Positions 27,651 through 36,716 of a DNA stretch of 64,000 nt are shown here, piece by piece; the first letter of the stretch is position 1; the number at the start of each line of letters is the position of its first letter. A program made the translations under genes and the position numbers. The notes beneath the pieces were generated by a model that worked only from the letters and a program-made list of their open reading frames with translations, was not told the DNA's origin and ran no database searches. This stretch comes from Flavobacterium frigidimaris. GTDB taxonomy: Bacteria > Bacteroidota > Bacteroidia > Flavobacteriales > Flavobacteriaceae. The DNA lies in the NCBI GenBank assembly GCA_900129595.1, contig FQWG01000010.1:1-64000 (forward strand). The letters are read 5' to 3'.

Positions 27651-27688
27651 AAAAAAACCTTGTACTATTATTAATAATACAAGGTTTT
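27651..27688 (-). terminator. Terminator after the LemA-DUF2207 pair
   Basis: A stem of 27654-27664 with 27678-27688 (core ACCTTGTA), continued inward by TATT/AATA after one mismatch; A7 on plus (27651-27657) gives the T run on the minus strand. The remaining part of the gene-free stretch 27425-27729 is AT-rich upstream DNA of the sigma factor gene, and I see nothing else there. Confidence 0.75.
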
Positions 27689-27729
27689 CTTAATACAATA
27701 TTTTTAAATAGCTTCAGGCTGCTAAAATT

Positions 27730-29649
27730 TTACCATCCGCCGCCACCGCCACCGCCGCCGCCGCCGCCGGAGCTTCCGCCACCGGAACTTCCGCTGCTCC
27801 AGCTTCCACTGCTGCCGCCTGAACTACTGGACGAAGAACCTGATGATGATGGAGGACTTGGATTGACTGCAGCACTGCTGACAGAATTTCCAAAACCAGA
27901 CAAGAACATTGCCGGCTGTCTATAAAACGTATCCTCGCCCTGATACCACGCAGGATCATATTTTGCCAATTCTAAAATTTCCTCAAATTGTTTTCCCCAT
28001 TCGATTTCAACTCCCAATGCAATTGCATACGGAAATAATTTTTCGAATAATTGCGGGGTCAGTTCCGGAGGATTCAGCATATTCATTCGGTCCTTCTCTG
28101 CCGTTTTAAGATACAGTTTGAATCCTTCTAATCGATGCAATACGTCAGCACCTTTTTCTGTGAATTTCCCTAAAGTCCTTACATAAAATATATACATCAG
28201 GAAAACAACACCAATAACCGCAATTTGTATTGTACTTAGAAAAAATAGTGTCATGACGAATATCGCTACTGCAGGAAGAAAAACAAAGAAACCTAAAATT
28301 GCTCTTAAAACGATTAACCCAACTCCTGTCTCTTTTTTTGCAAACCAATAAGTTAATCCTGCAACCGCAACAATGAGTCCGGCATAAAAAACATAATTAA
28401 TATATCCTTTATTATTAGAGAGTAATTCATAAGCCAGTCCTGCAATCAAAAATATAGCAAAACCAACCCATTTTTTTCGGGTATTATTTTGATAATAGTC
28501 TTCTAAATTGACTTGTTTGTTTACCGTATTCAACCATTTAGAATACGCTTTCTCAAAAATCTTATAATTAGAATCATCTACTTTTATTTTATCCTTTTTG
28601 GTAAAACCACTTATTATATCTGATTCTTCTGTGCTTAAAGCTTTTGACTGCCTGTTTAAGACCTCTATCTCATAGGTATGTTTATTTTTAAAAATACCAT
28701 TTTCATTTGCAGACAAAATCCTGATTGCCCCTTTTACAGAAGCATTTATAAATGACGCCATATAGGTTTTGTCAAGTATTTTTCTGTGATATATATATCC
28801 TGTAATTGCAGGAGACCAATCAAAAGGAGGCATAAATTCCGGCATTACTGTTTTTTCGACGGGATCTTTACCGTATTTCTTCCAACTGAAAAAGAAAAAA
28901 AGTGCCATTGCTATTCCGTAAATAACGGACCACAAATAGGTTTTTATTTGTTTATAAAATGATGCTGATTCCTGAAGAAAAGTGGGAGGATCGACAATTC
29001 CTTTCGCAAAAGATGCCGCAACTGTCAGACCTTCATTTGCTCTAAGCTGAACGGTTCCAAAACTGGCAACAGTATGATTATCATTTAAAGAGCTGATGCA
29101 ATTTGATTCTGTAGATCCTGCTAAACCGCTATAACAATGGAAATTTTCGAATTTATTATTTACTGACGGAAGGGAAATTTCGCAGGTTACTTTATCTATT
29201 GGCAAATCCCAGCCGTTTCCGGTTACGTTCCAATACAGTTCATCATATTTCTCGAAGTATCCAATCTGAAACGGAGCGCTATAATTAATTTCATAATCAT
29301 AGATACCGCTTTCTAATTCAAGATCTTTGTTTCCTATATAAATTTTCCAGTCGCCCGATTCCTCTTTTGTAAAATACGACTCTGTCTTTCCGTCTTTTTT
29401 TACTAAATTTACAGTGTATTGCACATCAATTTGATGACCGTCTTTGTCTTTTCTGGTCAACGGTAAAACTCTTAAAAGTCCGTGCCTAAAGACATTGCCT
29501 TCTGCATATATAGAAATTTTTTCGACAACATTGATATGACCTGATTTTTCAATTTTAATTTTAACATCAAAATTCAGTATTCTTTCCTGGGCCTGGACCT
29601 GATAAAATAAAACAGAGAATAAAACAAAAAATATTTTTCTTAGTAACAT
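27730..29649 (-). CDS. DUF2207 membrane protein with Gly/Ser-rich tail
   Basis: A 639-residue protein with a signal peptide (about 1-20), an extracytoplasmic DUF2207 domain (about 22-230), a transmembrane helix near 240-257, a cytoplasmic stretch, then further hydrophobic segments around 395-470. The last 40 residues are almost only Gly and Ser and end in a polyglycine run plus Trp. Such tails are typical of the family (YPTD-like proteins) but their role is unknown. It lies 12 nt downstream of lemA, the common gene partner. Confidence 0.85.
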   Translation of the reverse strand: MLLRKIFFVLFSVLFYQVQAQERILNFDVKIKIEKSGHINVVEKISIYAEGNVFRHGLLRVLPLTRKDKDGHQIDVQYTVNLVKKDGKTESYFTKEESGDWKIYIGNKDLELESGIYDYEINYSAPFQIGYFEKYDELYWNVTGNGWDLPIDKVTCEISLPSVNNKFENFHCYSGLAGSTESNCISSLNDNHTVASFGTVQLRANEGLTVAASFAKGIVDPPTFLQESASFYKQIKTYLWSVIYGIAMALFFFFSWKKYGKDPVEKTVMPEFMPPFDWSPAITGYIYHRKILDKTYMASFINASVKGAIRILSANENGIFKNKHTYEIEVLNRQSKALSTEESDIISGFTKKDKIKVDDSNYKIFEKAYSKWLNTVNKQVNLEDYYQNNTRKKWVGFAIFLIAGLAYELLSNNKGYINYVFYAGLIVAVAGLTYWFAKKETGVGLIVLRAILGFFVFLPAVAIFVMTLFFLSTIQIAVIGVVFLMYIFYVRTLGKFTEKGADVLHRLEGFKLYLKTAEKDRMNMLNPPELTPQLFEKLFPYAIALGVEIEWGKQFEEILELAKYDPAWYQGEDTFYRQPAMFLSGFGNSVSSAAVNPSPPSSSGSSSSSSGGSSGSWSSGSSGGGSSGGGGGGGGGGGW

Positions 29650-29661
29650 AGTATACTACAA

Positions 29662-30216
29662 TTAAAACTGAACATTAGGCGTTTCTCTTTGTTTTTCATC
29701 TTCTAATTCAAGGAAGTTTTTCTTAGGAAAACCAAAAGAATTAGCTACAATATTACCCGGAAAAGATTCTACAGCGATATTATAATCTCTGACAGTTGCA
29801 TTATAATATCGTTTTGATCTCTCTACTTCAGTTTCGATTTCGCTCAGTTCTTCCTGTAAACTCAAAAAATTTGTATTGGCTTTTAGGTCAGGATAATTTT
29901 CTGCCAATGCAAAAATAGTTCCCACGGCATTGCCCAATTGTTTATCTAATTGTAATTTTTCGTCTGCATTACCTGCATTCAGGGCTTGGTTGCGCAGGTT
30001 TACAATATTGGCAAGTGTTTCTTTTTCGTGGGTCAAATATCCTTTGACAGTTTCTACAAGATTCGGAATTAAATCAAATCTCTTTTTTAAGATAACGTCA
30101 ATCCCGCTTAACGCTTCCTCGAGCATGTTGCGTTTAGACACAAAGGTGTTGTACAGGACAATCAGGTAAATACCTAAAATAACGAGAAGCGCAATTATTA
30201 TGAGTAAGACAACCAT
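29662..30216 (-). CDS. lemA: LemA family protein
   Basis: A 184-residue protein with an N-terminal transmembrane helix (about 2-25) and a helical-bundle domain. The motifs DVILKKRFDLIPNLVETVKGY (split here: DVILKKRFDL, then IPNLVETVKGY) and YNxxVRDYN near 140 are family hallmarks. LemA proteins are membrane anchored, their function is unclear, and they are frequently encoded next to DUF2207 proteins, as here. Confidence 0.93.
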   Translation of the reverse strand: MVVLLIIIALLVILGIYLIVLYNTFVSKRNMLEEALSGIDVILKKRFDLIPNLVETVKGYLTHEKETLANIVNLRNQALNAGNADEKLQLDKQLGNAVGTIFALAENYPDLKANTNFLSLQEELSEIETEVERSKRYYNATVRDYNIAVESFPGNIVANSFGFPKKNFLELEDEKQRETPNVQF

Positions 30217-30276
30217 ATTTCATTATTAAATTAGACTCGAATTTAACAATAAAAATATTAAGAATTGATTGTAAAA

Positions 30277-31254
30277 TTATTTTTTTCTCTCAATCACGTA
30301 GTTTACCATCAAAGTAAGAGCATCTTTAAACTCAGAATCAGGAAAATTACCTAATAAAGAAAGTGCATCTTGTTGGAATTCGATCATTTTATTTTCGGCG
30401 TAAGCCAGACCATTATTGTTTTTTACAAAAGCAATTACTTCTTTTACACGCTTTTTGTCTTTATTGTGGTTTTTTATGGAGTTTATCAACCACTTTTTTT
30501 CCTGCGGAGTACAAATATTTAAAACATGAATCAGGGGCAATGTCATTTTTTGCTCCTTAATATCTATTCCAGTTGGTTTGCCAATAGCTTCTTCGCTATA
30601 ATCGAATAAGTCATCTTTGATTTGAAAAGCCATTCCGATAAGCTCTCCAAACTTGCGCATATTCTCCACCTTCTCATCGTCTTCGATTACTGATTTTGCT
30701 CCAAGAGCACAACAAGCTGCAATAAGTGTTGCTGTTTTTTTTCGGATAATTTCATAATAAACATCCTCAGTAATATCAAGTCTTCGGGCTTTTTCGATCT
30801 GAAGCAATTCTCCTTCACTCATTTCGCGAACTGCAACAGAGATAATTCGGAGTAAATCAAAATCTCCATTATCTATAGAAAGAAGCAATCCTTTTGACAA
30901 CAGATAATCTCCCACCAAAACGGCAATTTTATTTTTCCAGAGTGCGTTGATCGAGAAAAATCCGCGACGGCGGTTACTGTCATCTACCACATCATCATGT
31001 ACTAAAGTCGCAGTATGAATAAGCTCAATTACTGAAGCTCCTCTATAGGTTCTTTCATTTACAATACCTTCGGAAACCATTTTTGCTGTCAGAAAAACAA
31101 ACATTGGCCGCATTTGCTTTCCTTTTCGGTTTACTATATAATAAGTGATTCGGTTCAGTAAAGCCACCTTAGAAGTCATCGATTCATGGAACTTTTTTTC
31201 AAAAAGTTCCATCTCGTGAAAGATGGGCTGTTTTATTTGAGAGGTAATATTCAT
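30277..31254 (-). CDS. Trans-polyprenyl diphosphate synthase (octaprenyl type)
   Basis: A 325-residue isoprenyl synthase that extends farnesyl-type diphosphates with isopentenyl diphosphate. The first aspartate-rich motif is HDDVVDD (about 92-98) and the second is KDDLFDY (about 210-216). Chain length cannot be read with confidence; in Bacteroidota this enzyme normally makes the menaquinone side chain. The start ATG is only 8 nt from the promoter -7 element, so the mRNA is nearly leaderless. Confidence 0.92.
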   Translation of the reverse strand: MNITSQIKQPIFHEMELFEKKFHESMTSKVALLNRITYYIVNRKGKQMRPMFVFLTAKMVSEGIVNERTYRGASVIELIHTATLVHDDVVDDSNRRRGFFSINALWKNKIAVLVGDYLLSKGLLLSIDNGDFDLLRIISVAVREMSEGELLQIEKARRLDITEDVYYEIIRKKTATLIAACCALGAKSVIEDDEKVENMRKFGELIGMAFQIKDDLFDYSEEAIGKPTGIDIKEQKMTLPLIHVLNICTPQEKKWLINSIKNHNKDKKRVKEVIAFVKNNNGLAYAENKMIEFQQDALSLLGNFPDSEFKDALTLMVNYVIERKK

Positions 31255-31262
31255 TTCGATCC

Positions 31263-31270
31263 CAAATATA
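31263..31270 (-). promoter_or_regulatory. -7 promoter element of the polyprenyl synthase gene
   Basis: The minus strand reads TATATTTG, ending 8 nt before the ATG (31252-31254). The transcription start would fall within a few nucleotides of the start codon. Confidence 0.6.
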
Positions 31271-31456
31271 CTATTTTAAATAAAAAAACGTTGTGTATTT
31301 TAGGTTAGTATATCAATAATTTATAGAATAATTAAGAAAACGCACCCTAAACATTGTCAATTTACCTGCCAATTTGAATCCACCAAATTAAAAGAAAATT
31401 GAATACCAATATATTTTCAAAAAAGATTGTCCCAAAAAATCAGCATCCTTTTTGCC

Positions 31457-31503
31457 CAAAAAAAAGCATTAAGAACAAGAATCAATCTCGTTTTTAATGC
31501 TTT
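31457..31503 (-). terminator. Terminator after rlmN
   Basis: AAAGCATTAA (31463-31472) pairs with TTAATGCTTT (31494-31503); the loop is 21 nt and may pair further. A nine-base A run on plus provides the T tract on the minus strand. The rest of 31255-31557 is AT-rich with no gene. Confidence 0.75.
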
Positions 31504-31557
31504 ACTTATGAAATTTTCATATGAAAAATGTTTAACATTGAATGATTCCTGAGGGAA

Positions 31558-32607
31558 TTACATTTCTGCTTCTTTATTGGCTAATTGTCCGCAAGCGGCA
31601 TCAATATCTTTACCGCGGCTGCGGCGTACTTTAACAACTACTCCAATGCTCTCTAAAGCTTTTATGTACGCCATAATAGACTCTTCTGAAGCTTGCTGGA
31701 ATTCTCCGTCATCAATTGGGTTATATTCAATTAAATTCACCTTGCACGGCACGTATTTACAAAATTTAACCAAAGCATCAATTGAGGCTTTATCATCGTT
31801 AATTCCTTTCCATACTACATATTCGTATGAAATTTTATTTTTCGTTTTTCTGTACCAATATTCTAAAGATTCTCTCAAATCTGCCAAAGGAAAGTTTTTA
31901 CTGAAAGGCATGATACGCGCACGAATTTCATCTATAGCGGAGTGCAGAGAAACTGCCAGTTTGAATTTGACATCATCATCGGCCATTTTTTTAATCATTT
32001 TAGGAATTCCTGAAGTCGAAACCATAATACGTTTTGGCGACATCCCTAAACCTTCAGGCGATGTAATCATATCAATCGCTTTAATCACGTTGTTATAATT
32101 CATTAAAGGTTCTCCCATTCCCATAAACACAATGTTCGAAAGCGGATGATTATGATATAACCTGCTTTCTTTGTCGATGGCAATAACCTGATCGTAGATT
32201 TCGCCCGGCTCCAGGTTTCGCATTCTTTTTAAACGTGAAGTGGCACAAAAATTACAATCTAAACTACAGCCAACCTGACTTGAAACACAAGCCGTTGTTC
32301 TGGTATCAGTAGGAATCAAAACAGACTCTACCACTAAACCATCGTGCAGCCTTACTGCATTTTTTACGGTTCCATCGCTGCTTCGTTGCATGGTATCAAC
32401 CTTAATATGATTGATAACAAAATTATCTTCGAGCATAGAACGTGTTGTTTTGGCAACATTTGTCATATCATCAAAACTATGTGCTCCTTTGCTCCATAAC
32501 CATTCATAGACTTGGTTTCCACGAAAAGCTTTGTCATTATTTGCGACAAAAAAATCGCGTAACTCCTCTTTTGATAAGGCTCGTATGTCTTTTTTCTCAA
32601 TTTGCAT
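31558..32607 (-). CDS. rlmN: 23S rRNA / tRNA adenine-C2 methyltransferase RlmN
   Basis: Radical-SAM enzyme that methylates A2503 of 23S rRNA and A37 of some tRNAs. The 4Fe-4S cluster motif is Cys114-x3-Cys118-x2-Cys121 (CSLDCNFC), GMGEPLMNY lies near 180, and a C-terminal Cys in IDAACGQLAN supplies the methyl-carrying residue. The length of 349 is normal. The start codon lies 4 nt from a perfect -7 element (32612-32619), so translation is probably leaderless. Confidence 0.97.
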   Translation of the reverse strand: MQIEKKDIRALSKEELRDFFVANNDKAFRGNQVYEWLWSKGAHSFDDMTNVAKTTRSMLEDNFVINHIKVDTMQRSSDGTVKNAVRLHDGLVVESVLIPTDTRTTACVSSQVGCSLDCNFCATSRLKRMRNLEPGEIYDQVIAIDKESRLYHNHPLSNIVFMGMGEPLMNYNNVIKAIDMITSPEGLGMSPKRIMVSTSGIPKMIKKMADDDVKFKLAVSLHSAIDEIRARIMPFSKNFPLADLRESLEYWYRKTKNKISYEYVVWKGINDDKASIDALVKFCKYVPCKVNLIEYNPIDDGEFQQASEESIMAYIKALESIGVVVKVRRSRGKDIDAACGQLANKEAEM

Positions 32608-32611
32608 GGTG

Positions 32612-32619
32612 CAAAGTTA
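32612..32619 (-). promoter_or_regulatory. -7 promoter element of rlmN (leaderless)
   Basis: The minus strand reads TAACTTTG, then CACC, then the rlmN ATG. This places the likely transcription start at or inside the start codon. No TTTG is visible near -33. Confidence 0.6.
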
Positions 32620-32868
32620 ATCACTTTTGTCATTTTTTTTGACTTTTAGGTGTATTCTTAACGAAACGAATAAAATTTGAAATGAAAACGAATTACTTTT
32701 TTAAATCTAATCTGACTCTTAAAAACGGGCTCAAAATTCTGCCCTAATCAATAAATAAATAAAAACTTACGATAAATTTATAAAATAACAGAATTAACTT
32801 CTATATGTACATAAAAAGTAATACATTTGCCACAAAATACACCACTTACAAATTACTCCTCTTTTAGT

Positions 32869-32897
32869 ATAAAAATCATCGACATGATTTTTATCAT
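32869..32897. promoter_or_regulatory. Double dyad operator upstream of the first YceI gene
   Basis: ATAAAAATCAT-CGAC-ATGATTTTTAT (32869-32894) is a perfect 11-bp inverted repeat. It overlaps ATGAT-TTTT-ATCAT (32884-32897), a Crp/Fnr-like dyad found again, base for base, at 34011-34024. The dyad centre (32890.5) lies about 40 bp before the predicted transcription start, next to the -33 element, as for class II activator sites. The rest of the gene-free stretch 32608-32995 holds the rlmN and YceI promoters and AT-rich DNA. Confidence 0.65.
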
Positions 32898-32927
32898 TTC
32901 ATTATCAATGTCTTCATAATAAATTTG
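32897..32927 (+). promoter_or_regulatory. Promoter of the first YceI gene
   Basis: TTTC (32897-32900, near the -33 consensus TTTG), a 19-nt spacer, then TAAATTFG-type element read here as TAAATTTG (32920-32927), a full TAnnTTTG match. The weak -33 box directly abuts the dyad operator. Confidence 0.65.
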
Positions 32928-33019
32928 ATGTAAGAAATCAAGCTTAACTTATAATTCAATAAACAATTATTGCATTATAGGGCTTCTTCATTCAAATGAT
33001 TAACTTATTACAATATCAA

Positions 33020-33625
33020 ATGAGAACAATTAAATCAATTTTATTGGCGGTAATTTTTACAATATTGTCATTACAGGTAAATGCACAAAGAAACTATGCT
33101 TTGGAAAGAGCTACTTTTGAAGTCTCCGGAACTTCAAATATACACGACTGGGTAATGAAATCTACAGAAGGAAGCGGAACTGCCAATGTAACGGTTATTG
33201 ATTCTAAACTCGCTAGTATTAATAATTTGACTATTACAGTAGCAGCAGAAAGCCTGAAAAGTAGTAAAACAAGTATGGATAATGTGGCATACGAAACACT
33301 GGACACCAAAACATACAAAAATATTAAGTACGTTTTAAAATCTGCAAAAAAAATAAACGAAACGACCTGGAATCTAACCGGAGTTTATACTATTGCAGGA
33401 ACCAGCAAAGAATACAAAACCCAGGTTAATATAACAGGCAGTAATGGAAAATTTATTTTGATGGGATCCAACCAACTGACTTTTGCTGATTTTGGAATGT
33501 CTACTCCAACAGCAGCTCTTGGAGTTGTGAGAGCCGGAAAAGACGTTACTTTAATTTTTAACGTTACTTTAGGTGACACAGAATCTGATTCTATAAGATC
33601 AAACAAACAATTGACTAAAGCTTAA
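33020..33625 (+). CDS. YceI-family exported protein (copy 1)
   Basis: A periplasmic lipocalin-like protein; characterised YceI proteins bind isoprenoid lipids such as quinone precursors. I prefer the ATG at 33020 (201 residues), which gives the signal peptide MRTIKSILLAVIFTILSLQV; the ATG at 32996 would add eight residues before it. Family features are the N-terminal strand FEVSGTSNIHDW, VAYETLDTKTYKNIKYVL in the middle, and GMSTPTAALG near the end. It is a close paralogue of copy 2. It is transcribed alone, with a terminator at 33651. Confidence 0.88.
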   Translation: MRTIKSILLAVIFTILSLQVNAQRNYALERATFEVSGTSNIHDWVMKSTEGSGTANVTVIDSKLASINNLTITVAAESLKSSKTSMDNVAYETLDTKTYKNIKYVLKSAKKINETTWNLTGVYTIAGTSKEYKTQVNITGSNGKFILMGSNQLTFADFGMSTPTAALGVVRAGKDVTLIFNVTLGDTESDSIRSNKQLTKA

Positions 33626-33650
33626 AAATAAATAAATACCGATTCATAAT

Positions 33651-33692
33651 AAACCTCTGGCATTCAAAGTGCAGAGGTTTTTTTTTTTTATA
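33651..33692 (+). terminator. Terminator after YceI copy 1
   Basis: AAACCTCTG (33651-33659) pairs with CAGAGGTTT (33672-33680), followed by a run of about twelve T. Confidence 0.9.
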
Positions 33693-33777
33693 AAAAAGTA
33701 TAAAATACTAAAAACAGGCTTTATAAAATTGAATATTTAAGATTCAGATTACTATAAATGTTTGAATAAAAAATAAT

Positions 33778-33811
33778 ATGCCGTTTCGCCAGTTGTGAGA
33801 CGGCATTTTTG
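33778..33811 (+). terminator. Second orphan terminator-like hairpin
   Basis: ATGCCGTTTC pairs with GAGACGGCAT (33778-33787 with 33797-33806, one G-T pair), then TTTTT. No reading frame of note lies between this and the terminator at 33651-33692. The stretch could encode a small RNA ending here; a remnant terminator is the simpler alternative. The remainder of 33626-34137 is AT-rich, with the operator copy at 34011. Confidence 0.5.
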
Positions 33812-34010
33812 TTTCATTCCACATATTTACCCTAATGATATCCTAAAACATCATCAGCTTACTTTGTTACTTTCTGATACACTACTCTTTATCATAATTT
33901 ATTTTTTAACAAAATCCCTCCAAAATAAAACGGTCTTTAAATTATAAGATCTTTTACAAAAAAAGAAAACGTTGTAGTTATATAAATACAATTTTAATAA
34001 AATTTTAACA

Positions 34011-34024
34011 ATGATTTTTATCAT
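34011..34024. promoter_or_regulatory. Operator dyad upstream of the YceI-porin operon
   Basis: ATGATTTTTATCAT is identical to 32884-32897 ahead of YceI copy 1. It lies 114 nt upstream of the copy 2 start codon. The promoter itself is not clear here; no full TAnnTTTG is present at the matching distance. Confidence 0.6.
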
Positions 34025-34137
34025 GACAATAACCGATTTTCGGGAAGATCTTTACATCAAGTTAATAATAGAAACATTTAGTACTGAATCAGAGATTAAC
34101 ATATTACTCACTTATTTTTAAAATAAAACATGACAAA

Positions 34138-34707
34138 ATGAAAACTAAAAAAACAAAACTATTCGCATTTATAATGGCATTCTTAGGAATTACTTCTTTT
34201 GTATCTGCCCAAAAATCGTACACCTTAGATGCTAAATCTACTTTCTCTGTTGCAGGAACTTCAACTCTTCATGACTGGGAAATGAAATCAAGTTCAGGAA
34301 CAGGAACAGCAAGCTTTACAATTGCAAATTCAAAGCTTACTGAGATCGAATCACTATCCATCACTCTTTTGGCTGAGAGCATAAAAAGCGAAAAGAAAAG
34401 CATGGATAAAGTAGCGTACACGACTTTAAAAACAGATAAAAACAAGAACATTAAATATGTTTTAAAATCTGCCGAAAAAGTAAACGAAACTACCTGGGAA
34501 TTAACCGGAACCTATACTATTGCCGGCGTGAGCAAAGTTTTTAAAACAACTGTAAAAACAACTGTTACAAAAGACGGATTAAACATGCAGGGATCTAACA
34601 AAATTACTTTTGCAGATTTTGGAATGAAATCGCCAACTGCAATGCTGGGAACCATTAAAACAGGTCAGGATTTGACCTTAAAATTCAATTTAAACTTTAA
34701 TTTATAA
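34138..34707 (+). CDS. YceI-family exported protein (copy 2)
   Basis: A 189-residue paralogue of the protein at 33020, aligning over its full length (AGTSTLHDWEMKSSSGTGTA; VAYTTLKTDKNKNIKYVL; GMKSPTAMLG). It has a signal peptide of about 24 residues ending at SAQ. It is a predicted periplasmic lipid-binding lipocalin-like fold. It is the first gene of a three-gene operon, with 5 nt to the porin-like gene. No membrane cytochrome b561 partner, common next to YceI in proteobacteria, is present. Confidence 0.9.
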   Translation: MKTKKTKLFAFIMAFLGITSFVSAQKSYTLDAKSTFSVAGTSTLHDWEMKSSSGTGTASFTIANSKLTEIESLSITLLAESIKSEKKSMDKVAYTTLKTDKNKNIKYVLKSAEKVNETTWELTGTYTIAGVSKVFKTTVKTTVTKDGLNMQGSNKITFADFGMKSPTAMLGTIKTGQDLTLKFNLNFNL

Positions 34708-34712
34708 ACGCC

Positions 34713-36095
34713 ATGAAAAAAATCTATCTACTATTTATTGCATTAGCAAGCACGTTTGCGGCAAATGCACAGCTTAGCTTTGGACATATTCAGAATCAGG
34801 TTCCTCGTGATCAAAGAGCAATCAATGTATTCGACGTTAGAAAAGACACCACTGCCTACAAAGGTATTAGTGTTGATATAGGTGGTGCATTTGCATTGCA
34901 ATTTCAAGCCATAAATTCGTTCAATCATCAGGGAGATTTTACCGGAACACCTAATGCGGGATACAGATTAAACAATCTGACTAATGATTTTAATTTACCT
35001 AATGCTAATATGACAATTGGAGCACAATTGGCAGATGGTGTACGTGTAAACTTAGACCTGTATCTTGCTTCAAGACACCATCACGAAACCTGGGTACAAG
35101 GTGGATACCTGCAAATTGACAAGTTGGATTTCATTAAAAAAGGTCTTCTTGAAGATGTTATGAAATATACTACCATCAAAATAGGTCAAATGGAAAACAA
35201 CTATGGTGATGCGCATTTTAGAAGAAGTAATAACGCTTACACGATAACAAACCCTTTTATCGGGAACAACATCATGGACGCTTTTACTACCGAAATGGGT
35301 GCTGAAATATACTATAACAGAAGTGGTTTTGTAAGTATGATTGGAGTAACAAACTCTAAACTAAATCAAAACGTACAAGAAGTTATTCCGGGACCAACTA
35401 CTGTAACTACTCCAGATCAAAATACAACTGTGAGCCCTACGATTTTGGCTAAATTAGGCTGGGACAAACAAATTGACAGTGATTTAAGAATCAGACTTAC
35501 CGGGTCTTATTATCATACAGCAAATTCAAGCGGAAATTTATATTCTTCTGACAGAGCAGGAAGCCGTTTTTATAGTGTTATGACTCATGCAGGAACAATT
35601 GGTTATCCAAGTTCAAATATTTTAGATTCTGAAAGCAATAAAGACACCGGTAGATTCAATCCAGGCTTTGGAAACTGGGCAACTTCTTACATGATTAACC
35701 CTTTTGTAAAATATAAAGGTTTTGAATTCTTTGGTACTTTAGAATTTGCTTCAGGAGGTGATTACAAAGGAACTGATGCTACCCGTAATGTCAACCAATA
35801 TGTTGGAGATTTAGTATATCGTTTTGGAAGCCATGAGAACTTATATGTAGGTGCTAAATATAATTTAGTAGATGGTAAACTAAGAAACTCTGATGCTGAA
35901 GCTGTTCAGGTAAACAGATTCGAAGCTGCTGCAGGTTGGTTTATGACTAAAAACATTCTGGCAAAACTTTCATACGTGCAACAAAATTATAAAAACTACC
36001 AACAATTTGGAAACGTAGGCGGCGTATCAATGCCAAATGATTTCTACGGAGGAAAATTTGAAGGACTAATGTTTGAAGCGACAATTTCATTCTAA
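34713..36095 (+). CDS. Porin-like outer-membrane beta-barrel protein
   Basis: A 460-residue exported protein with signal peptide MKKIYLLFIALASTFAANA. The rest is beta-rich with regular alternation of hydrophobic and polar residues and ends in Phe (FEGLMFEATISF), typical of a barrel of 14 or more strands. Features such as MENNYGDAHFRRSNNAY and long loops resemble phosphate-selective-porin-like proteins, but I cannot name a family. It sits between two YceI-type genes with 5-nt gaps on both sides, so the three are surely co-transcribed. The substrate is unknown. Confidence 0.75.
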   Translation: MKKIYLLFIALASTFAANAQLSFGHIQNQVPRDQRAINVFDVRKDTTAYKGISVDIGGAFALQFQAINSFNHQGDFTGTPNAGYRLNNLTNDFNLPNANMTIGAQLADGVRVNLDLYLASRHHHETWVQGGYLQIDKLDFIKKGLLEDVMKYTTIKIGQMENNYGDAHFRRSNNAYTITNPFIGNNIMDAFTTEMGAEIYYNRSGFVSMIGVTNSKLNQNVQEVIPGPTTVTTPDQNTTVSPTILAKLGWDKQIDSDLRIRLTGSYYHTANSSGNLYSSDRAGSRFYSVMTHAGTIGYPSSNILDSESNKDTGRFNPGFGNWATSYMINPFVKYKGFEFFGTLEFASGGDYKGTDATRNVNQYVGDLVYRFGSHENLYVGAKYNLVDGKLRNSDAEAVQVNRFEAAAGWFMTKNILAKLSYVQQNYKNYQQFGNVGGVSMPNDFYGGKFEGLMFEATISF

Positions 36096-36100
36096 AAAAA

Positions 36101-36652
36101 ATGAAAACGAGATTTTCAATCTTAATTATGGGTTTAGCAATTTTCTTTTTTTTCGGAAGTGCTAAACCCACTTTTTCAGCAGAAGATACAACCTTGGTAA
36201 TAAACAAAATTAAAATAGAAATTACCGGACTATCAACTGTGGGCAAATACAATTGCTCAAATACCTTTTCTATAAAAGATACGGTATATATCAACTCTAT
36301 TAAAAAAAATATTTTTAACACTGAGATTAAAATGTCTGATTTTGATTGTGGCAACAAAATAATGACAAAAGATTTACAAGGTACAGTGAAGGTCAAAAAG
36401 TTCCCAAACAGTACGGTTTACATGACGGATATAAAACCAAGTGGTCAAAACTACAAATGTAATCTCAATTTTTTAATTACTAATAAAACACTGAAGTACA
36501 AAGATTTTATCTTATACAATACTGATAAAAAAATTGAAGGGACTCTTAATCTGAAATTTTCTGATCTTGAAATGGAGGCTCCCGTAAAAATGGCCGGCTT
36601 AATAAAAGTCAAAGATGAGATCGTAATTAATTTTAGTTTATACAAAAACTAA
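36101..36652 (+). CDS. Divergent YceI-like exported protein
   Basis: A 183-residue protein with a signal peptide (about 1-25). The order of elements matches YceI proteins at a distance: an early strand IKIEITGLSTVGKYNC, a central region, and a late EAPVKMAGLIKVKDEIVINF. It contains three cysteines (in KYNCSN, SDFDCGN and NYKCNL) that the two other copies lack, so disulfides are possible. It is the last gene of the porin operon, 5 nt behind it, and is followed by a terminator. The family call is tentative. Confidence 0.6.
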   Translation: MKTRFSILIMGLAIFFFFGSAKPTFSAEDTTLVINKIKIEITGLSTVGKYNCSNTFSIKDTVYINSIKKNIFNTEIKMSDFDCGNKIMTKDLQGTVKVKKFPNSTVYMTDIKPSGQNYKCNLNFLITNKTLKYKDFILYNTDKKIEGTLNLKFSDLEMEAPVKMAGLIKVKDEIVINFSLYKN

Positions 36653-36716
36653 ACGATTCAAAAATATTTCTTCTTTCTAAAAAATTTTTTCATGTTTTTT
36701 TTATTTTATACCCCGA

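Noticed and set aside
27714..27959. Ala-rich minus-strand frame over the DUF2207 tail
   Set aside because: It is a frame-shifted reading of the Gly/Ser codons of the real gene.
31577..32098. 173-residue plus-strand frame inside rlmN
   Set aside because: It is the antisense shadow of a conserved gene, with no signal peptide, motif or promoter.
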